Shown: positions 1-11,630, numbered from the stretch's first letter. The stretch is 64,000 nucleotides of DNA from Macrotrachela quadricornifera (GCA_022393335.1 JAJEKB010000830.1:57204-121203); one strand, 5' to 3'. Program-made: numbers and translations. Notes: generated by a model from the letters alone, not told the origin.

Positions 1-394
1 TCAAACATCGAAAATTCTATAAAGCAATCACAATTAGAGAGGCTCTATCAAAAATATCTATGATAGCATGGAAGATATTTCTATAATACCATCATGGTAG
101 CTTATGTTTAGAAAATATTGTAAGATTACATGAATTTGCTCAGAATTCGAGTATCTATAAATACAACATCCAGAATCTTAGTAAATCTCAACGATTGAAA
201 GTAATAATGTTAACACAGTGCACCATCATTAGAGATTTTTAAAAGATTTTCTAAAACAACGAAAGTTCCATGACCTTTCCAAACCCATTAGTTTTCACAT
301 CTAATTGCAAGCAGTATGTATTACTAAGAATTTTATTCGTAATTACTCATATATACTTCATTGATATGCGAATTTCTTGATTATTTAAAATTAC
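1..394. other. Probable intron at left edge, no exon seen
   Basis: This AT-rich stretch lies 3' (on the minus strand) of the last visible FRA10AC1 exon, whose donor GTAATT sits at 391-394. No coding segment resembling the C-terminal part of that protein is visible, so it reads as an intron running off the window. Confidence 0.5.
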
Positions 395-1198
395 CTTTTC
401 CACTTACAACCTCCCGATCAATACGCCATCGCATAGCAATTTTTTTTTCTTGCCAATGACTAAGATCACATATACAATATTCTTTAAATAATTTATCATA
501 ATATTTTTTAGCTAAACGTTTTTCCCTAAAAATAAAAAAATTTCTTTATATAAAAAAGAGAAATAAAAATGAAATTTATTTAACCATGTTTCATCAGGTT
601 CATCATCTTCTTCATTCCATAAAAATCTATGTTCACTTCGAATAATATCTAAATCAGTTTTATCATTTGAACTAAGAATTAAAAGTAAAATAATACTTTA
701 AATAAATAAATAAAAAAAGCAAAATTTTAACTCACTCACGTATCTCGTTTAAAAATTGCATCAAAAGATTTTTCTTTTGAATAAAAACGAACATAATCAT
801 TTACTAATCGTTTATGACGTTCATATGCATTCATTGCCATAAATTGTGAACGAAATCGTTCTCTAAGAAGAAATTAATAATTATTTTAATTAATTAAATA
901 TAATATAAAAAACCTATTAGCACTTTGTATACGATCATCTTTTTGTGTAAGACCAGTCGTTTTATGAAAAGTTACTTTTTCCGAAAGATCTTCACGTTTT
1001 CGTCTAGAAGAAATAAATATATATTAATATAATTAAATATCTATTTATATTATTTACTTTTTTTCATCTCTTTCAGTATTATCAAATTCCGAATTAAGAT
1101 CGGATACTTCATCAACCTGTTAATTAAAAAAAAATTGATGAAATAAATATTATAAAAGAATAGTTACATACATGAGCTAAATCAGCAATTTGTGCCAT
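395..1198 (-). CDS. FRA10AC1: FRA10AC1 family protein, 5' part (3' end beyond left edge)
   Basis: Six minus-strand exons can be read from the ATG at 1198 (start MAQIADLAH) to 395, separated by introns of about 40-70 bp with GT/AG ends. The diagnostic block is MNAYERHKRLVNDYV, then KTDLDIIRSEHRFLWNEED, then EKRLAKKYYDKLFKEYCI and MRWRIDREVVSGKG. This matches my recollection of the conserved core of the Fra10Ac1 family, the gene at a folate-sensitive human fragile site, which is a nuclear protein linked to the spliceosome. The last visible exon ends at the donor after SGKG, where the family continues into a cysteine-containing C-terminus that must lie outside the window. Family assignment rests on several invariant blocks and is firm. 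The exact 5' exon could be longer, but the ATG is well placed and no upstream exon is visible. Confidence 0.85.
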
Positions 1199-2205
1199 AA
1201 TGTCGTATCTCTTTTTTTAGATATCTTGAAAAAGAAAAATAAGAATTTTAGTATATTTTAATGTAATAAAGAAAAAAAATTTATGAAATATATTAAAAAA
1301 TAACAGTTTATTATACTGAATTATTGGTTATTGTATGTCTGAAAATAAAAATGATAAATAACTATTTATTGTAATTAAAAATTAAATTTACTCAAATGTT
1401 AACCGATCGATGTTATTTTCTTCTTATTTATCTAGTTTTCTGTATGGTCATTTTTATTATTATGTTCAATATATAGTCAAATCAAATTCGGAAAGATAGT
1501 GTTTTATATTGAAACGAATTTTTCTCATTGATATCATTTTGGAGTAAAATTTTCACACGGGCAACTTTACGGTCATTTATCAAGACGTATCAATGGGATT
1601 GTTTTATCTGATACATGTATTTTATGGATAAGTTGGAAAGGTAACTGATATTATTCATTTCAAAGTGTTTCGAGGACAATTCAACCAAGATTAAAATGTG
1701 ATCATCTTCATTATTGACAATAAAATTTTTACTTATTAATTGATTGTATTATTTGCTGATTTTATTATTGAAAATAGAAAGATAATGTTCCCTTCTGTAA
1801 TTTAGATGATTTTGTTTATCTAGAACAAATAATTGTTTCTTTTTATTATTTAGTTAAATATTGCTTAAATTAATGACACTATATAAAAATATGGTTATAT
1901 ATCCTATATCGATTGACTTAGATTAAGATAATCGATTAGGTAAAATCTGTGATATACATATATATCTGTGTAGGTTTTTTTTTATTTATTTTTATATGAG
2001 AATATACGTCCAGTTACATATCATACTATATTTGAATAAGATAAAAACAAACAACATCAAAAATTCTCAGCTTCTTTTTTTCATACATAAACATATCTAT
2101 TGCACGATGTTAAAATAAATCAATAAATAATGTTACATATAAATATAATTTTTTTCTTCTAAAACAAAATACAATAACAATATAGATGAATATTATAAGT
2201 AATAT
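1199..2205. other. Intergenic, AT-rich, no gene seen
   Basis: This stretch lies between the start of the FRA10AC1 gene and the stop of the signal peptide peptidase gene. It should contain the FRA10AC1 promoter and the SPP 3' UTR. No coding segment, RNA gene or repeat stands out. Confidence 0.6.
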
Positions 2206-3560
2206 TTATTCGGTTTTCTTTTCATTTGTTGATGGATGATCTTCATAAGCAAACATTGTTGTCCAATCTTTACGAATCAATGCTGTGAGTAATGGAAAAC
2301 CGAGACAAAGTGGAACAATATAAAGTAAAGCTGGTTGACCATGTTTAAATATTTGAAGTATAAGTATTGTTATCATTAATGCAATAATATAAGCTACAAA
2401 TGAAACACCAAAATAAAGTGTTGATGATGATTTACGTGCCATATCATATCGAAGCATTAAAGCAATAAATGCACCTGGAACGACAATATCCCCTAAATAA
2501 TAACAAAATCGAATAAAATATTTCTAAAAAGAAGAATTAAATATACCAAGTCCAAGCATAGCAAATTTATTTGCTGCAAATATTCCATTTTCAATTAAAT
2601 CTTGAGGAAAAATTAATTTAATTGGTGCATCAAATGATTTTGCAACTGTGATCATTACTAAACAAAAAAAAGAAACAAAAATAAAAAATGAAATTTATCA
2701 ATAGAAAATAAATCTTTACCATTTGTACCAAAAACCCAAAATATATCATAAACAAATAAACCACCAAGTAAGACACATCCATTAAGAACTCTAAAATTAT
2801 AGAACGAAAAAAAAATCATTTTTTTCTTTTCTCACATAATTAAATTTTGAATAATTACTTATTAAAATGAAGAATTTCAATAGCATTAATTGAAAATGCA
2901 ATTCCAAATATATTATTAGCAATCCAGTGACGTTTAAGTAAATACCACACACCAATTAAAATACAAAAAAATAATCCAATAACATCAACAAGATCAAATT
3001 TTAAATCTAGATGCATTATATCATTATTTGAAGAATTATTTTCCGAGAGTTTTATATGAAATTGTCTTTCACGAAGTTTATCAAATAATGGTAAACGTAT
3101 TTTAGATAATATTGGATGTAATGCACGAAAAAGTGCAACAATTCCAATAAGAAAAAAATAAATATTTAAAACAAATGTTATATACTCTTTTGAAACAAGT
3201 AATATAACAAGATAAATACCAAATAAAAATCCACTTGCAATAAAAGGAAACATAGCCGCTAGAAAAAAAAGAACGTTTTTTTCTTCAAAAAATTTATAAA
3301 AATTTTATTTAATTACCATCTTTAGCTGTAAGTACTTCAGGTTTTTCTCCAGATTGTTTTTGTTTATCTTTATGTGTTATTGATCGATATGAACCAAAAT
3401 AAACACATAAAAGTGCAGCAATAACAAGAAATGAATAAGATAATAACATTCCATCAGTACGTGCTACAAAAACTTCTTTTACTGTTGTATTTGTTTGATT
3501 AACAATATCAACAGTATCAAGTAATGGTGATATTGTTACATTTTCGATTGATGCAGCCAT
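2206..3560 (-). CDS. HM13: Signal peptide peptidase (intramembrane aspartyl protease)
   Basis: Five exons: 3317-3560, about 2860-3258, then two short exons between about 2550 and 2795, and a last exon from about 2494 to 2206; roughly 370 residues. SPP cuts leftover signal peptides inside the ER membrane. Both catalytic motifs are present: the YD motif in LLGGLFVYDIFWVFGTN, and GLGD, which is split by an intron (GLG ends one exon, D opens the next). The PAL motif is present as QPALLY. Other family blocks include KDAAMFPF after the first splice, GVWYLLKRHWIANNIFG and TVAKSFDAPIKLIFPQDL. The luminal N-terminus has likely N-glycosylation sites (NVT, NQT). The protein ends KKTE, a KKxx-type ER retrieval signal. 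All splice phases join in frame. Among the related SPPL proteases, the cytosolic tail and the overall match favour HM13/SPP. Confidence 0.93.
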
Positions 3561-4297
3561 ATTTCAGTTTTTAATAATGAATAAATTGTTGTTTATTATT
3601 ACCATTAATCTTCTATCCACGACGCATAGTTTTTATTCGAAGTTGAAAATCAGCCAATTATTAATAAGAATAGATGTCTCAAAAATTGAAAAACAGTCAT
3701 TTAGTGGTTTTTGTGTAGGACGTTATTGACGTAATGATGTAGAAAATAGAAAAAGCGTGATTAAGTAGAAGATAATTATATTTATGTGCGTAGGAGGAAT
3801 AATTCATTCGTAATTATTACAATTAATCTTGACATATATATCAAAGTTTGAGAAAATGACATCAAAAAGTGAGAACGTTGTTAATGAAAATATTTTCTTA
3901 TATTATCAGTTTTAAATCATGTTATAAAATCTTGTGAAAAAAGGCATGTTATCAATCTCTACCAATACTTGCTTTTAGCCACTATCATTTTGCATATTTC
4001 ACAATACAATTCTATTATTTTATTTACATATATTGAATAAATACTAGACTAGTAATAATTATCATAGATAACTAAAAAACCAATTTAATCTTTGCAAAAT
4101 TTGCTGTATTTTTTTTTCAAAATTAATTCTTTGATTGAAAATAAATTTTATATAATCGAAATCGAAATTATTCTAATAAGTATCTTCAACCAATCATTGG
4201 AAAAATAGATGTCATAACTACCAATGATTATTAATGTTTAGAAATATAATATACAAAAATACATAAACAATCCAAATCGAACAAAATTATAATATCT
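3561..4297. promoter_or_regulatory. Divergent promoter region between SPP and JmjC-like gene
   Basis: The two flanking genes run away from each other, so this 737-bp interval must contain both promoters. It is AT-rich and I recognise no specific element in it. Confidence 0.4.
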
Positions 4298-5369
4298 ATG
4301 TCAAAAATTATTAATGAAAAAATTCAATCTATTATTCATCAATGTGAATCTCTATCTAATGATGATATTGAAAATCTTTCAAATTATAAAAAATTAAAAA
4401 TTATTTCTTCTATAAAATCAAAACGAAGATGTGATATTTATCTTATATTAGCTATTGTATTTGGTTTACTTGGTATATTTACAACAAGTATATCTCATAT
4501 TGGTATTGAACATGTCCTTAAATATTCATATGAAAATATCTTTTCAATTGATATTTATCATGAAGAATGTCTTGCACCAAAACTTGAAACACTTATTGAT
4601 ACATTTCGTTTACCAACATCTTGTTCAATATGTCGTAATATTGATCATATTAATCGTATATCAAATATAACACGAGATGAATTTGAAGAAAAATATGCAT
4701 ATACAAATCATCCTGTTATTATAACTGATGCAATGAATAATTGGTTAGCAATAGAAAAATTTAATTTTAAATTTTTTAAACGTCTTTATCATGCAAATTC
4801 AAGTGCATTACGTGCTGTTGAAGAAAATTGTCAATTTTTTCCATATAAAAATAAAGATGAATTTGAAACATTAGGTGATGTTTTTGATATGGATTTAAAT
4901 CGTGCTTATATGATTGATGAAAATTATCGACCATGGTATGTTGGATGGAGTAATTGTGATTATTCAACAGCATATCTTCTTCGACAATATTATTCAAGAC
5001 CTTATTTTTTACCTGAAAAATCTGAATCAAGTAAACTTGATTGGATTTTTATGGTTTGTAAAATATATTAAAAAGAGAAAAAGAAAAGTTAATTGAATTT
5101 ATGTATTTATTTTTAAATAGGGAACACCAGGATTTGGTGCACATATGCATATTGATAATGTTGATTTACCATCATGGCAAGCACAAGTACGAGGTCGAAA
5201 ACAATGGACTCTTCGTCCAGTACCTGAATGTTATTTTATTTGTAAAGAATTAAATTTTATTGTTGAACCAGGAGAAATTATTGTACTTAATACTAATGTA
5301 TGGTATCATAAAACATTTGTAGTTAGCGAAGATGAAATAAGTATTACGATTGGATCAGAATTTGATTAA
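4298..5369 (+). CDS. Membrane-anchored JmjC/cupin-type 2-oxoglutarate oxygenase-like protein
   Basis: Two exons (4298-5053 and 5121-5369) join in phase 0 to give 334 residues. After a cytosolic N-terminus of about 45 residues there is one hydrophobic segment at about residues 46-68 (IYLILAIVFGLLGIF), suggesting a type II membrane protein with the catalytic domain outside the cytosol. The C-terminal half resembles the JmjC/Cupin_8 fold: HPVIITDAMNNW in the N-terminal part, DWIFMGTPGFGAHMHIDN, then SWQAQVRGRKQWTL and EPGEIIVLNTNVWYHKT. The Fe(II) triad is plausibly His262-x-Asp264 and His315. I recall similar uncharacterised invertebrate proteins with the same SESSKxDWIFMG...HMHIDN block. The substrate is unknown, so I give no symbol. 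An AATAAA polyadenylation signal lies at 5479-5484, about 110 bp past the stop. Confidence 0.85.
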
Positions 5370-6235
5370 TTTTCAGGGTGCTGCTTTGTTTTTCTTTTTT
5401 ACTAATACTCTTTTATATCTAGTCATTAACATAACATTTTCTATATTTATAGAGTTTAATAACGTTTTATAATATGACAATAAAATTTTGCAATTTATTC
5501 ATTGATATGTTAAACAAAATATACGAACTATTTTTATAATTTTGATTCGTATTTTTTTAAGAAAAATCTTAAATGTTTTGATGTATTAATATAAATAAAA
5601 GCATTAAAATAAAAAGTATATTCATTCAGTGCTTTCTTCTATAGAATAAATACATTGGTAAAATATTTTCTCTTTTTTCTTTGGCCATATGAATTACAAA
5701 TATCTACAATGCTTTGGAGAAAAAATACTTTTTTGAGATTTAATTTGATGGAAACAACATGTTTAGATATATTATAAATAGCAATTAGGTTATAAGTATT
5801 TACAATACTTCTATGAATTGATTTCGATTATTTAATTTTTATTTGTTAAAAAATGAATAAATATTTATATAAGACACTACATATACTTATGATTCATGCG
5901 ATATGATTGATAATAATCAAATATGAAATTTTTCAAGAGGAAACGGCTAAAATTGATATCAAAGCCTAAATTTACCTTCAGATGATTTCATTAATTTTGA
6001 AGTCAATTGAAGTGAGATCTATAGTTACTGTTTAAGTATGATTCTAATCAGATATTTTATTGAATTTCAAATGATTTTTTTTTTATGAAGCCTAAAATCA
6101 ACTCGAGACGGATTACTTCTTTCTTGATCCTTTTCCTTGAATTAATTACTCTTTTTAAATATACAATTAATGTATTACATTAAAAAAAATTAATTATTAG
6201 GAACAGTTTTTGAATGTCGATAAAAAAATATTTCT
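5370..6235. other. Intergenic between convergent genes, no gene seen
   Basis: This is AT-rich sequence holding the 3' ends of the JmjC-like gene (AATAAA at 5479) and of the claudin-like gene on the other strand. No further coding or RNA feature is visible. Confidence 0.6.
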
Positions 6236-7135
6236 TCATGTGTTACGGTTGTCATATGGTGGTGGTTCACCAAAAACATCCTCGAATGATGTTTCATCAC
6301 GTGGTATCATAATAACTTTACTCCAACCTGGTTGAAAAGTTTCATCAGTTAATTGTTTATAAAGTTCTTTTTCGTCTTCGGCTAATTTCATTTCAATAAA
6401 TCTTTTCCATATTATTGATGTAATCGATGTTATTAAACAAATAATTGACAGTACTACCACTAAAAATAGATAATTATATATTTTTACTCAGAAAATTATT
6501 TACAATTTACCAACAACCACATATACTACTCCTGTACTGGAATGAAATACAACACGTTTTGCATCCATAATAAATACTCCTGGTGAATAAAATTGTGTGA
6601 ATCCAATAAGTACTAATACACCTATAAGAACACCTGTAAATGATGATATAAGAAGTAATACAATCCAAATAAAAATGGTAATATAGCGCATATAATAATT
6701 ATTTATATTATAAAGTAAAAGTATTAATGTAGCCCACGATGGAAATATTGTTAAATTAGAAATAAACAATGCAACTGAACCTAATATAAGAATAATATTA
6801 AAAGATTGAGGTCGAGTTTCTTTTGTCCAACTATCACATGTAATCACCCAATTTGGTTGATGTCCAGTACATAAATCCCATAAACCAAATGAACCGTATT
6901 CAAGCATATGAGAATATTCTACTTTCGTATTTACTACTTTTGAGATATTACCAGCATTAATTATATCATTATCAATATTAGTTAATTCATACTGAAACCA
7001 AGAATTCGAACGAAAACCTAGTAAAAGTAGAAAAGATTCTAATGTTATAAGAACACAAAGCATCATTAATGGCCATTTTAAAACTGAATAATCATTTGTT
7101 GTACTAATCAAAGCCATTAAATTACGTATTGCCAT
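6236..7135 (-). CDS. Claudin/PMP22-like four-transmembrane protein with PPxY tail
   Basis: Two exons (6511-7135 and 6236-6459) join within a run of valines to give 282 residues. Four hydrophobic segments are visible: residues about 18-42, about 113-135, about 150-180, and a fourth spanning the splice (VVYVVV then VVLSIICLITSITSI). The first extracellular loop carries FGLWDLC followed about ten residues later by ITC, the GLW..C...C pattern typical of the claudin/PMP22/EMP superfamily. The cytosolic tail of about 55 residues is acidic and ends EPPPYDNRNT, containing a PPxY motif for WW domains such as those of Nedd4-type ligases. Claudin-like proteins form junctions or regulate membrane traffic; the specific role here is unknown. 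The topology and loop signature are seen directly, while the superfamily label is inference. Confidence 0.75.
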
Positions 7136-7788
7136 TTTTGCGTACTAGTAAAATTATATTATTTGTAGAACTATACTAAAAAACGATAAAGACAGAACAT
7201 ATACTACATAAATATTGTATTTTCAATACAATGTTCGATATTCACAAGTATTCATTTTATGCTTCAATGATTATAAAGAAACCAATCACACTGTATACGT
7301 ATCGGTAAGAAAAAGAAGCATCAATAGTAATACATATAAAGGCAAATCGAACAAAATAAAGAGCCCAACCATCATCAAAACAGACAAACGTTGGTGTTCT
7401 TTTTTCATCGGTATGTCCTTTAAACGTAGTGAATAACTACAAAAATTGGATGAAAGGAAAAACAGAAAGAAAACTAAAGTTCAATAAGCAATATAAATGA
7501 ATAACTGTTCATATGGAACGCAATGGCAAAAATCTCTGTTTCACATGTATATACAAATATACATATTATTAATTACATTTGTTTTCGCTTCAGTATTAAA
7601 TTTATGCATCGATGATTTACGGCAAAAAAAAGAAATATTATATATATATATTTTTTTTTTCATTGTATATATTTGGTCACTAGATGTCTCCAGAAGTCGA
7701 TCAAGGTTTTCCATTGTTTACCATGTTTGGACGTAATTACACCATATCAACTGGTTTCAGTATATATAGTGTGTTGTTGTAGTTAATC
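7136..7788. promoter_or_regulatory. Promoter interval: claudin-like gene (-) and SRP RNA (+); TATA-like box at 7761-7768
   Basis: The sequence TATATATAG at 7761-7769 lies about 25-30 bp before the inferred 5' end of the SRP RNA, a spacing that fits an RNA polymerase III upstream TATA element. Upstream, a weak plus-strand open frame (7215-7436) looks like chance. Nothing else is recognisable. Confidence 0.45.
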
Positions 7789-8096
7789 AGCGACTGGAAA
7801 GCGTGGCGTCTTTCTGTAACCGGAGCTACTTCTGGGGTCGGGCTGTGTGAATGACTTGCGGGCGGGAGTCCTGTTTGTCGTTGTTCTATGTTGATCGAGC
7901 GTCCGCACGAAGCTTAGCATCGACATGGTGGGAGTTGAGGAATCTCTCCTTCCAGGGCGTCTAAGGAAGGTTGAACCGGCTGAGGCGCGAATATGCGAGC
8001 AAGTCAAAGACCTCATGTTGAGCAGTCGTGGGATAGCGCTTGTGAATAGACAGCGGTAGGCAGCCCGTCCAATATAGTTGGACCATAGTCTGTTTT
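7789..8096 (+). ncRNA. Signal recognition particle RNA (7SL/SRP RNA)
   Basis: A GC-rich island of about 300 bp aligns along its length with metazoan 7SL RNA. In the Alu domain it has CGTGGCGTC, then CTGTAACC (the UGUAAY turn bound by SRP9/14), then GGAGCTACTT. In the S domain it has GATCGAGCGTCCGCACGAAG (helix 6) and GCATCGACATGGTG, then TCTAAGGAAGGTTGAACCGG, GAGCAAGTCAAAG (helix 8, the SRP54 site), TGAGCAGTCGTGGGATAGCG and CTTGTGAATAG. It is flanked by a TATA-like box at 7761 and a T-run at 8093-8097 that fits RNA polymerase III termination. The length of about 307 nt agrees with the usual size near 300. The RNA is the scaffold of SRP, which pauses translation and directs ribosomes to the ER. 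The ends are estimated to within about 10 nt. A minus-strand open frame through this island is not a gene. Confidence 0.95.
8067..8083 (+). other. Perfect stem-loop near the 3' end of SRP RNA
   Basis: GTCCAA and TTGGAC form a 6-bp perfect inverted repeat around a 5-nt loop, about 10 nt before the T-run. Part of it may instead pair with the GGGCGGG of helix 5 in the SRP RNA, so the hairpin may not form. Confidence 0.4.
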
Positions 8097-8097
8097 T
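8093..8097 (+). terminator. T-run terminator of the SRP RNA gene
   Basis: TTTTT directly follows the end of 7SL-like sequence, and a second T-run follows within 6 bp. This is the usual RNA polymerase III termination signal. Confidence 0.75.
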
Positions 8098-10838
8098 ATT
8101 TTTATAATATAAAATATAATATGACGACTAGTTTTTGTGAAAGTTTTTTTTAAGTAACAGATTAATTGATACTTTTCATAAACAAAATTATAAAGGTAAT
8201 TGAACAGATCATTATTATTTTAGTTCTATTCAAAGCATATAATTGTTAAACTATATTAAAACACTATATCATTCGTATTATCTAAATTTTTCATATTCAA
8301 TGTTCATTATCACTTTTTTGTATGATTATGAATCAATAAAAATTTTTATTAAAAATGTGCCATTGACATAATACTGTACATATACAAAACATATTAAATT
8401 ATCAGATCTATTTACATCTTAATATTATTTACATTTGAATATTTTGTGAAATAGAAGTATTATTTTATTGCATATCACACATGTAAATGTTCACTGATGT
8501 AGATCGTGCTAAAAAAAAACAAATATAAATATATGTTCTAGGCAAAATGACAGCCATTATTCTACCAAAAAAAAAACATAACCTACAAAATCTTTTATTC
8601 TTTTTTGTTAGAATATAACACAATAATATTTATCAACATGATATATTTACACTTTAGATATCAACTATGAATTATATTAGATTCAAATAAATGATTTACA
8701 CAAGAGTTCGCAAAATGAGGTGAGATTAAATCATAAAGAGAAATTTTTAACATTTTCTTTGGATATGATTCTTCATTGAGTTATTAAAAAATCCAATCCA
8801 AAATATACTGAGAAGGAATACGTGACATATACTATTGATTACATCGTTTAAACAACAGATATAAGTTTTAATTTCATTAGAACTCGTCCCCTATCAATTA
8901 TGATCTAAGATCATCATTATACAACACATATATGATGAAATTCACACTTATTTTTTCAAACTGCTTATATTAACCTCCTAGTCGTCTAAATGAACAGTTT
9001 TTAATAAAAAGACAATGCTTCTACAAAAACTTTCATGAATTATTCAATGTTCCAAAGATAAGAAAAGACATATCAAAAATATTTTGTATAAAGATATAAA
9101 AAAAAAATTTATTATTGTTTATATTTAGAATAACAATCTAAACAAGTCTTTATTATTCAGTAAATTCTAAAGATTGTTTCTTTATTTTTATCTTTGTACA
9201 CTTTTACATATCATGTATAGATCATGTTAACCTTGTCATACAAGCAATGTTTAATCGATATGTTGATACTGATTATGCATATTGAAACTATATTTGTCAC
9301 AGTATTTATCTACAAATATATGTAAGTATATATAGATTATTGTCGAAGAGATCTTTTCAGGTGATAAAAATCTTTTGAAATGAGATTTCTATCATTAAGT
9401 AGAAGCTATTGTGACAAAATAAAACATATTCTTATTGCTATCTTTTCGAATTATGACCAATTTATTGAGTTTCTGATCTAATACAAAGCAAACTGAAAAA
9501 ATTCAAATATTGTTTTGTTCGACCTGAAATATTGTATGGAAACAGGTCTAATGATGATTCCTATCATCCTCTGAAAGGTTTCTTCTTAAACCTTTCCTTT
9601 CCATCGGTAATCTAGTATGCCCTATAATATACTGCATCGATTTAAATGCCAAACAGAGTTTTTATGATAAAAAAAGAAAACATTTAAAGAATGGGATCTA
9701 TCGGTGTCATTACGAAAGAAAGAGTTAAAATAGAAAAATATCTTAAATTTCTTGATTTTCTACAGCTGATTGTATCATTAAAAAGAAAGAGTATTGTTAA
9801 AAGATGTGTGTGTGTGTGACGAGAATAACTATGGGCTTAGTATATATGGTTTCAATCTCGAATACGAAAACGCATCATATCGTATTTTGCATTTTGAAAA
9901 CATACAAATGATATCTAGATTGTTTCTCATTTGAACTCTTCGGTACAACGTCGACGGTTTATCTAGAAAATGAATGCAGCAATAAATATTTCGGATTTTT
10001 TTCTATTTTTTGACCTACGAGTCGGCTTCGATTATTTATTGCACGATTAATATGATGAGCTCACTGATATACCACCTCTTATTTTATAACCAGATCGATT
10101 AGAAATAGAGTCATACGAACAAATCCGACATATCTTCTAATAATAGTTCGTCGAATAATATCGGTTATTGAACGATCATTTTGACGACTCTTATTTACTT
10201 GTAAGTCAATGAATTGAATAAATGACTACACGATATGTAATATAACCTTGCCCATAAGTATTTGCTAATTCATCAGGAATTGGCATTGCAGAAAGCTAAT
10301 AGCAACCAACTATTTTATGTAAGAGTATGGGCACTGTTTATTAATTTAAAAAACTGAGATAATGGATAATTCTAACAAAAATTTCCCTTAACAGAATAGG
10401 TCAACATTAGAGAAAAAAAACCAATGAAATAAAACTCAAAATAACTGTAGGAAAAAGCTTAGTTTCCTATTGATAAGAATTTTTTATAAATGATTATAGT
10501 GAGTTTATTATAGTCACGCTTCCAATTTGTGCTTGTGTTTTCATTCTCATTCTCAACATCATAACCATTGGTAGAGCATAGTGTATTTGTGAATAAACAC
10601 TGAATGATGACTGTATTCATTGCATTAATTGTAAGAACATGATCAAAACATTACAAGTGATCGGAAAAAAACGATAAAATCTTCTTTTCTACCTTTTTCT
10701 CATTTTTTAATGCGTATAATCATGGTATTTTTGCTTTTTTCGTTTTTTCTTTTCTTCCGATACAGATAAAAAACATGCGTCATTATTGATTTAGTTTTTT
10801 TTTCTTAATATTGATTATACATATTATTTCATCATTAG
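8098..10838. other. Long AT-rich intergenic stretch, no gene seen
   Basis: About 2.7 kb without a credible exon, RNA gene or transposon terminus on either strand. It contains short poly-A and poly-T runs and one short GT repeat near 9808. The 3' part must hold the promoter, and perhaps a non-coding first exon, of the gene starting at 10839, since the ATG is preceded by an acceptor-like TTTCATCATTAG. Confidence 0.55.
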
Positions 10839-11630
10839 ATGTTATCACTCCCTAATATTTCAGGACGAAATCAACAATTAAATGAGACAAGTGGTGCCTA
10901 TATTAGATTTATAATTCTTATCTTTCGTATTTTGAGTGTCGCATTGTTCTTTTTTTGTTTACTCACAATCATTTTAAAGAATTTTATACAATATCAATGT
11001 TATGTTAATTCGAGTACATTAATAATGAAACATGGAGTTTTTTATTTCCAGTGGAATGTTACAGTGTTAGGTAGATATGAAAAACACAATACTGTGCTCA
11101 TTAGTTCAATTTTAATGTCAAAAGAAGAATCAACATCGAATAAAACACAAAAATTTAAGGTAGAATTTCACATTTAATTAAGTCTTTTAATAAATATTTT
11201 TTATTATTTTCTTTAGATAAATCAAACATATCCATGTTATGGTCCTAAAAGCCCATTTATTCAATTGTCTTGGCAATGGGATAAACCTTCAAAGTTGACA
11301 ACTTATTATTTATTTATTTTTGGAATTCTATTAGTTGTGGTAACTGTAATACTTCAAGCATTTTACCAGTGTTATCAACCGGACCTTAGAAATATACAAG
11401 AACATCAATCAAGAACATTGTTTCCAACCCAAAATTGGCAACAGCTAACAATGTCTCTCCAGAATCCTTCTTCAGGACAGGCATCTATAGAGGATCCTCC
11501 TCCAGCATGGACACCAGCAGAATATCTTCCTGGAGAACGACCATCTTCGGATAGTCTTCTTCTAGAAAGTCCACCTCCCATGTATGAAGTAGCAGTACAA
11601 AGGCTTTTGGAACAACAAACAAGAAGCTAG
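10839..11630 (+). CDS. Two-pass membrane protein with cytosolic PPxY tail, unknown function
   Basis: Two exons (10839-11159 and 11217-11630), joined in phase 0, give 244 residues. Hydrophobic segments lie at about residues 23-48 (FIILIFRILSVALFFFCLL) and about 125-148 (YYLFIFGILLVVVTVILQAF). The loop of about 75 residues between them has several N-glycosylation sequons (NSS, NVT, NKT, NQT) and cysteines (YQCY, YPCY) that could form a disulfide, so it is probably extracellular. The C-terminal tail of about 95 residues is proline-rich with DPPPAW and SPPPMYEVA, the latter a PPxY motif. I do not recognise the family. The tail resembles those of small adaptor-type membrane proteins that recruit WW-domain ubiquitin ligases, but that is inference. 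Base composition and codon use are less AT-rich than the flanks, supporting a real gene. Confidence 0.75.

Noticed and set aside
7783..8016. Minus-strand 77-codon open frame (MRSLTCSHIRASAG...)
   Set aside because: It is the antisense of the SRP RNA; the high G+C content merely lowers the chance of stops.
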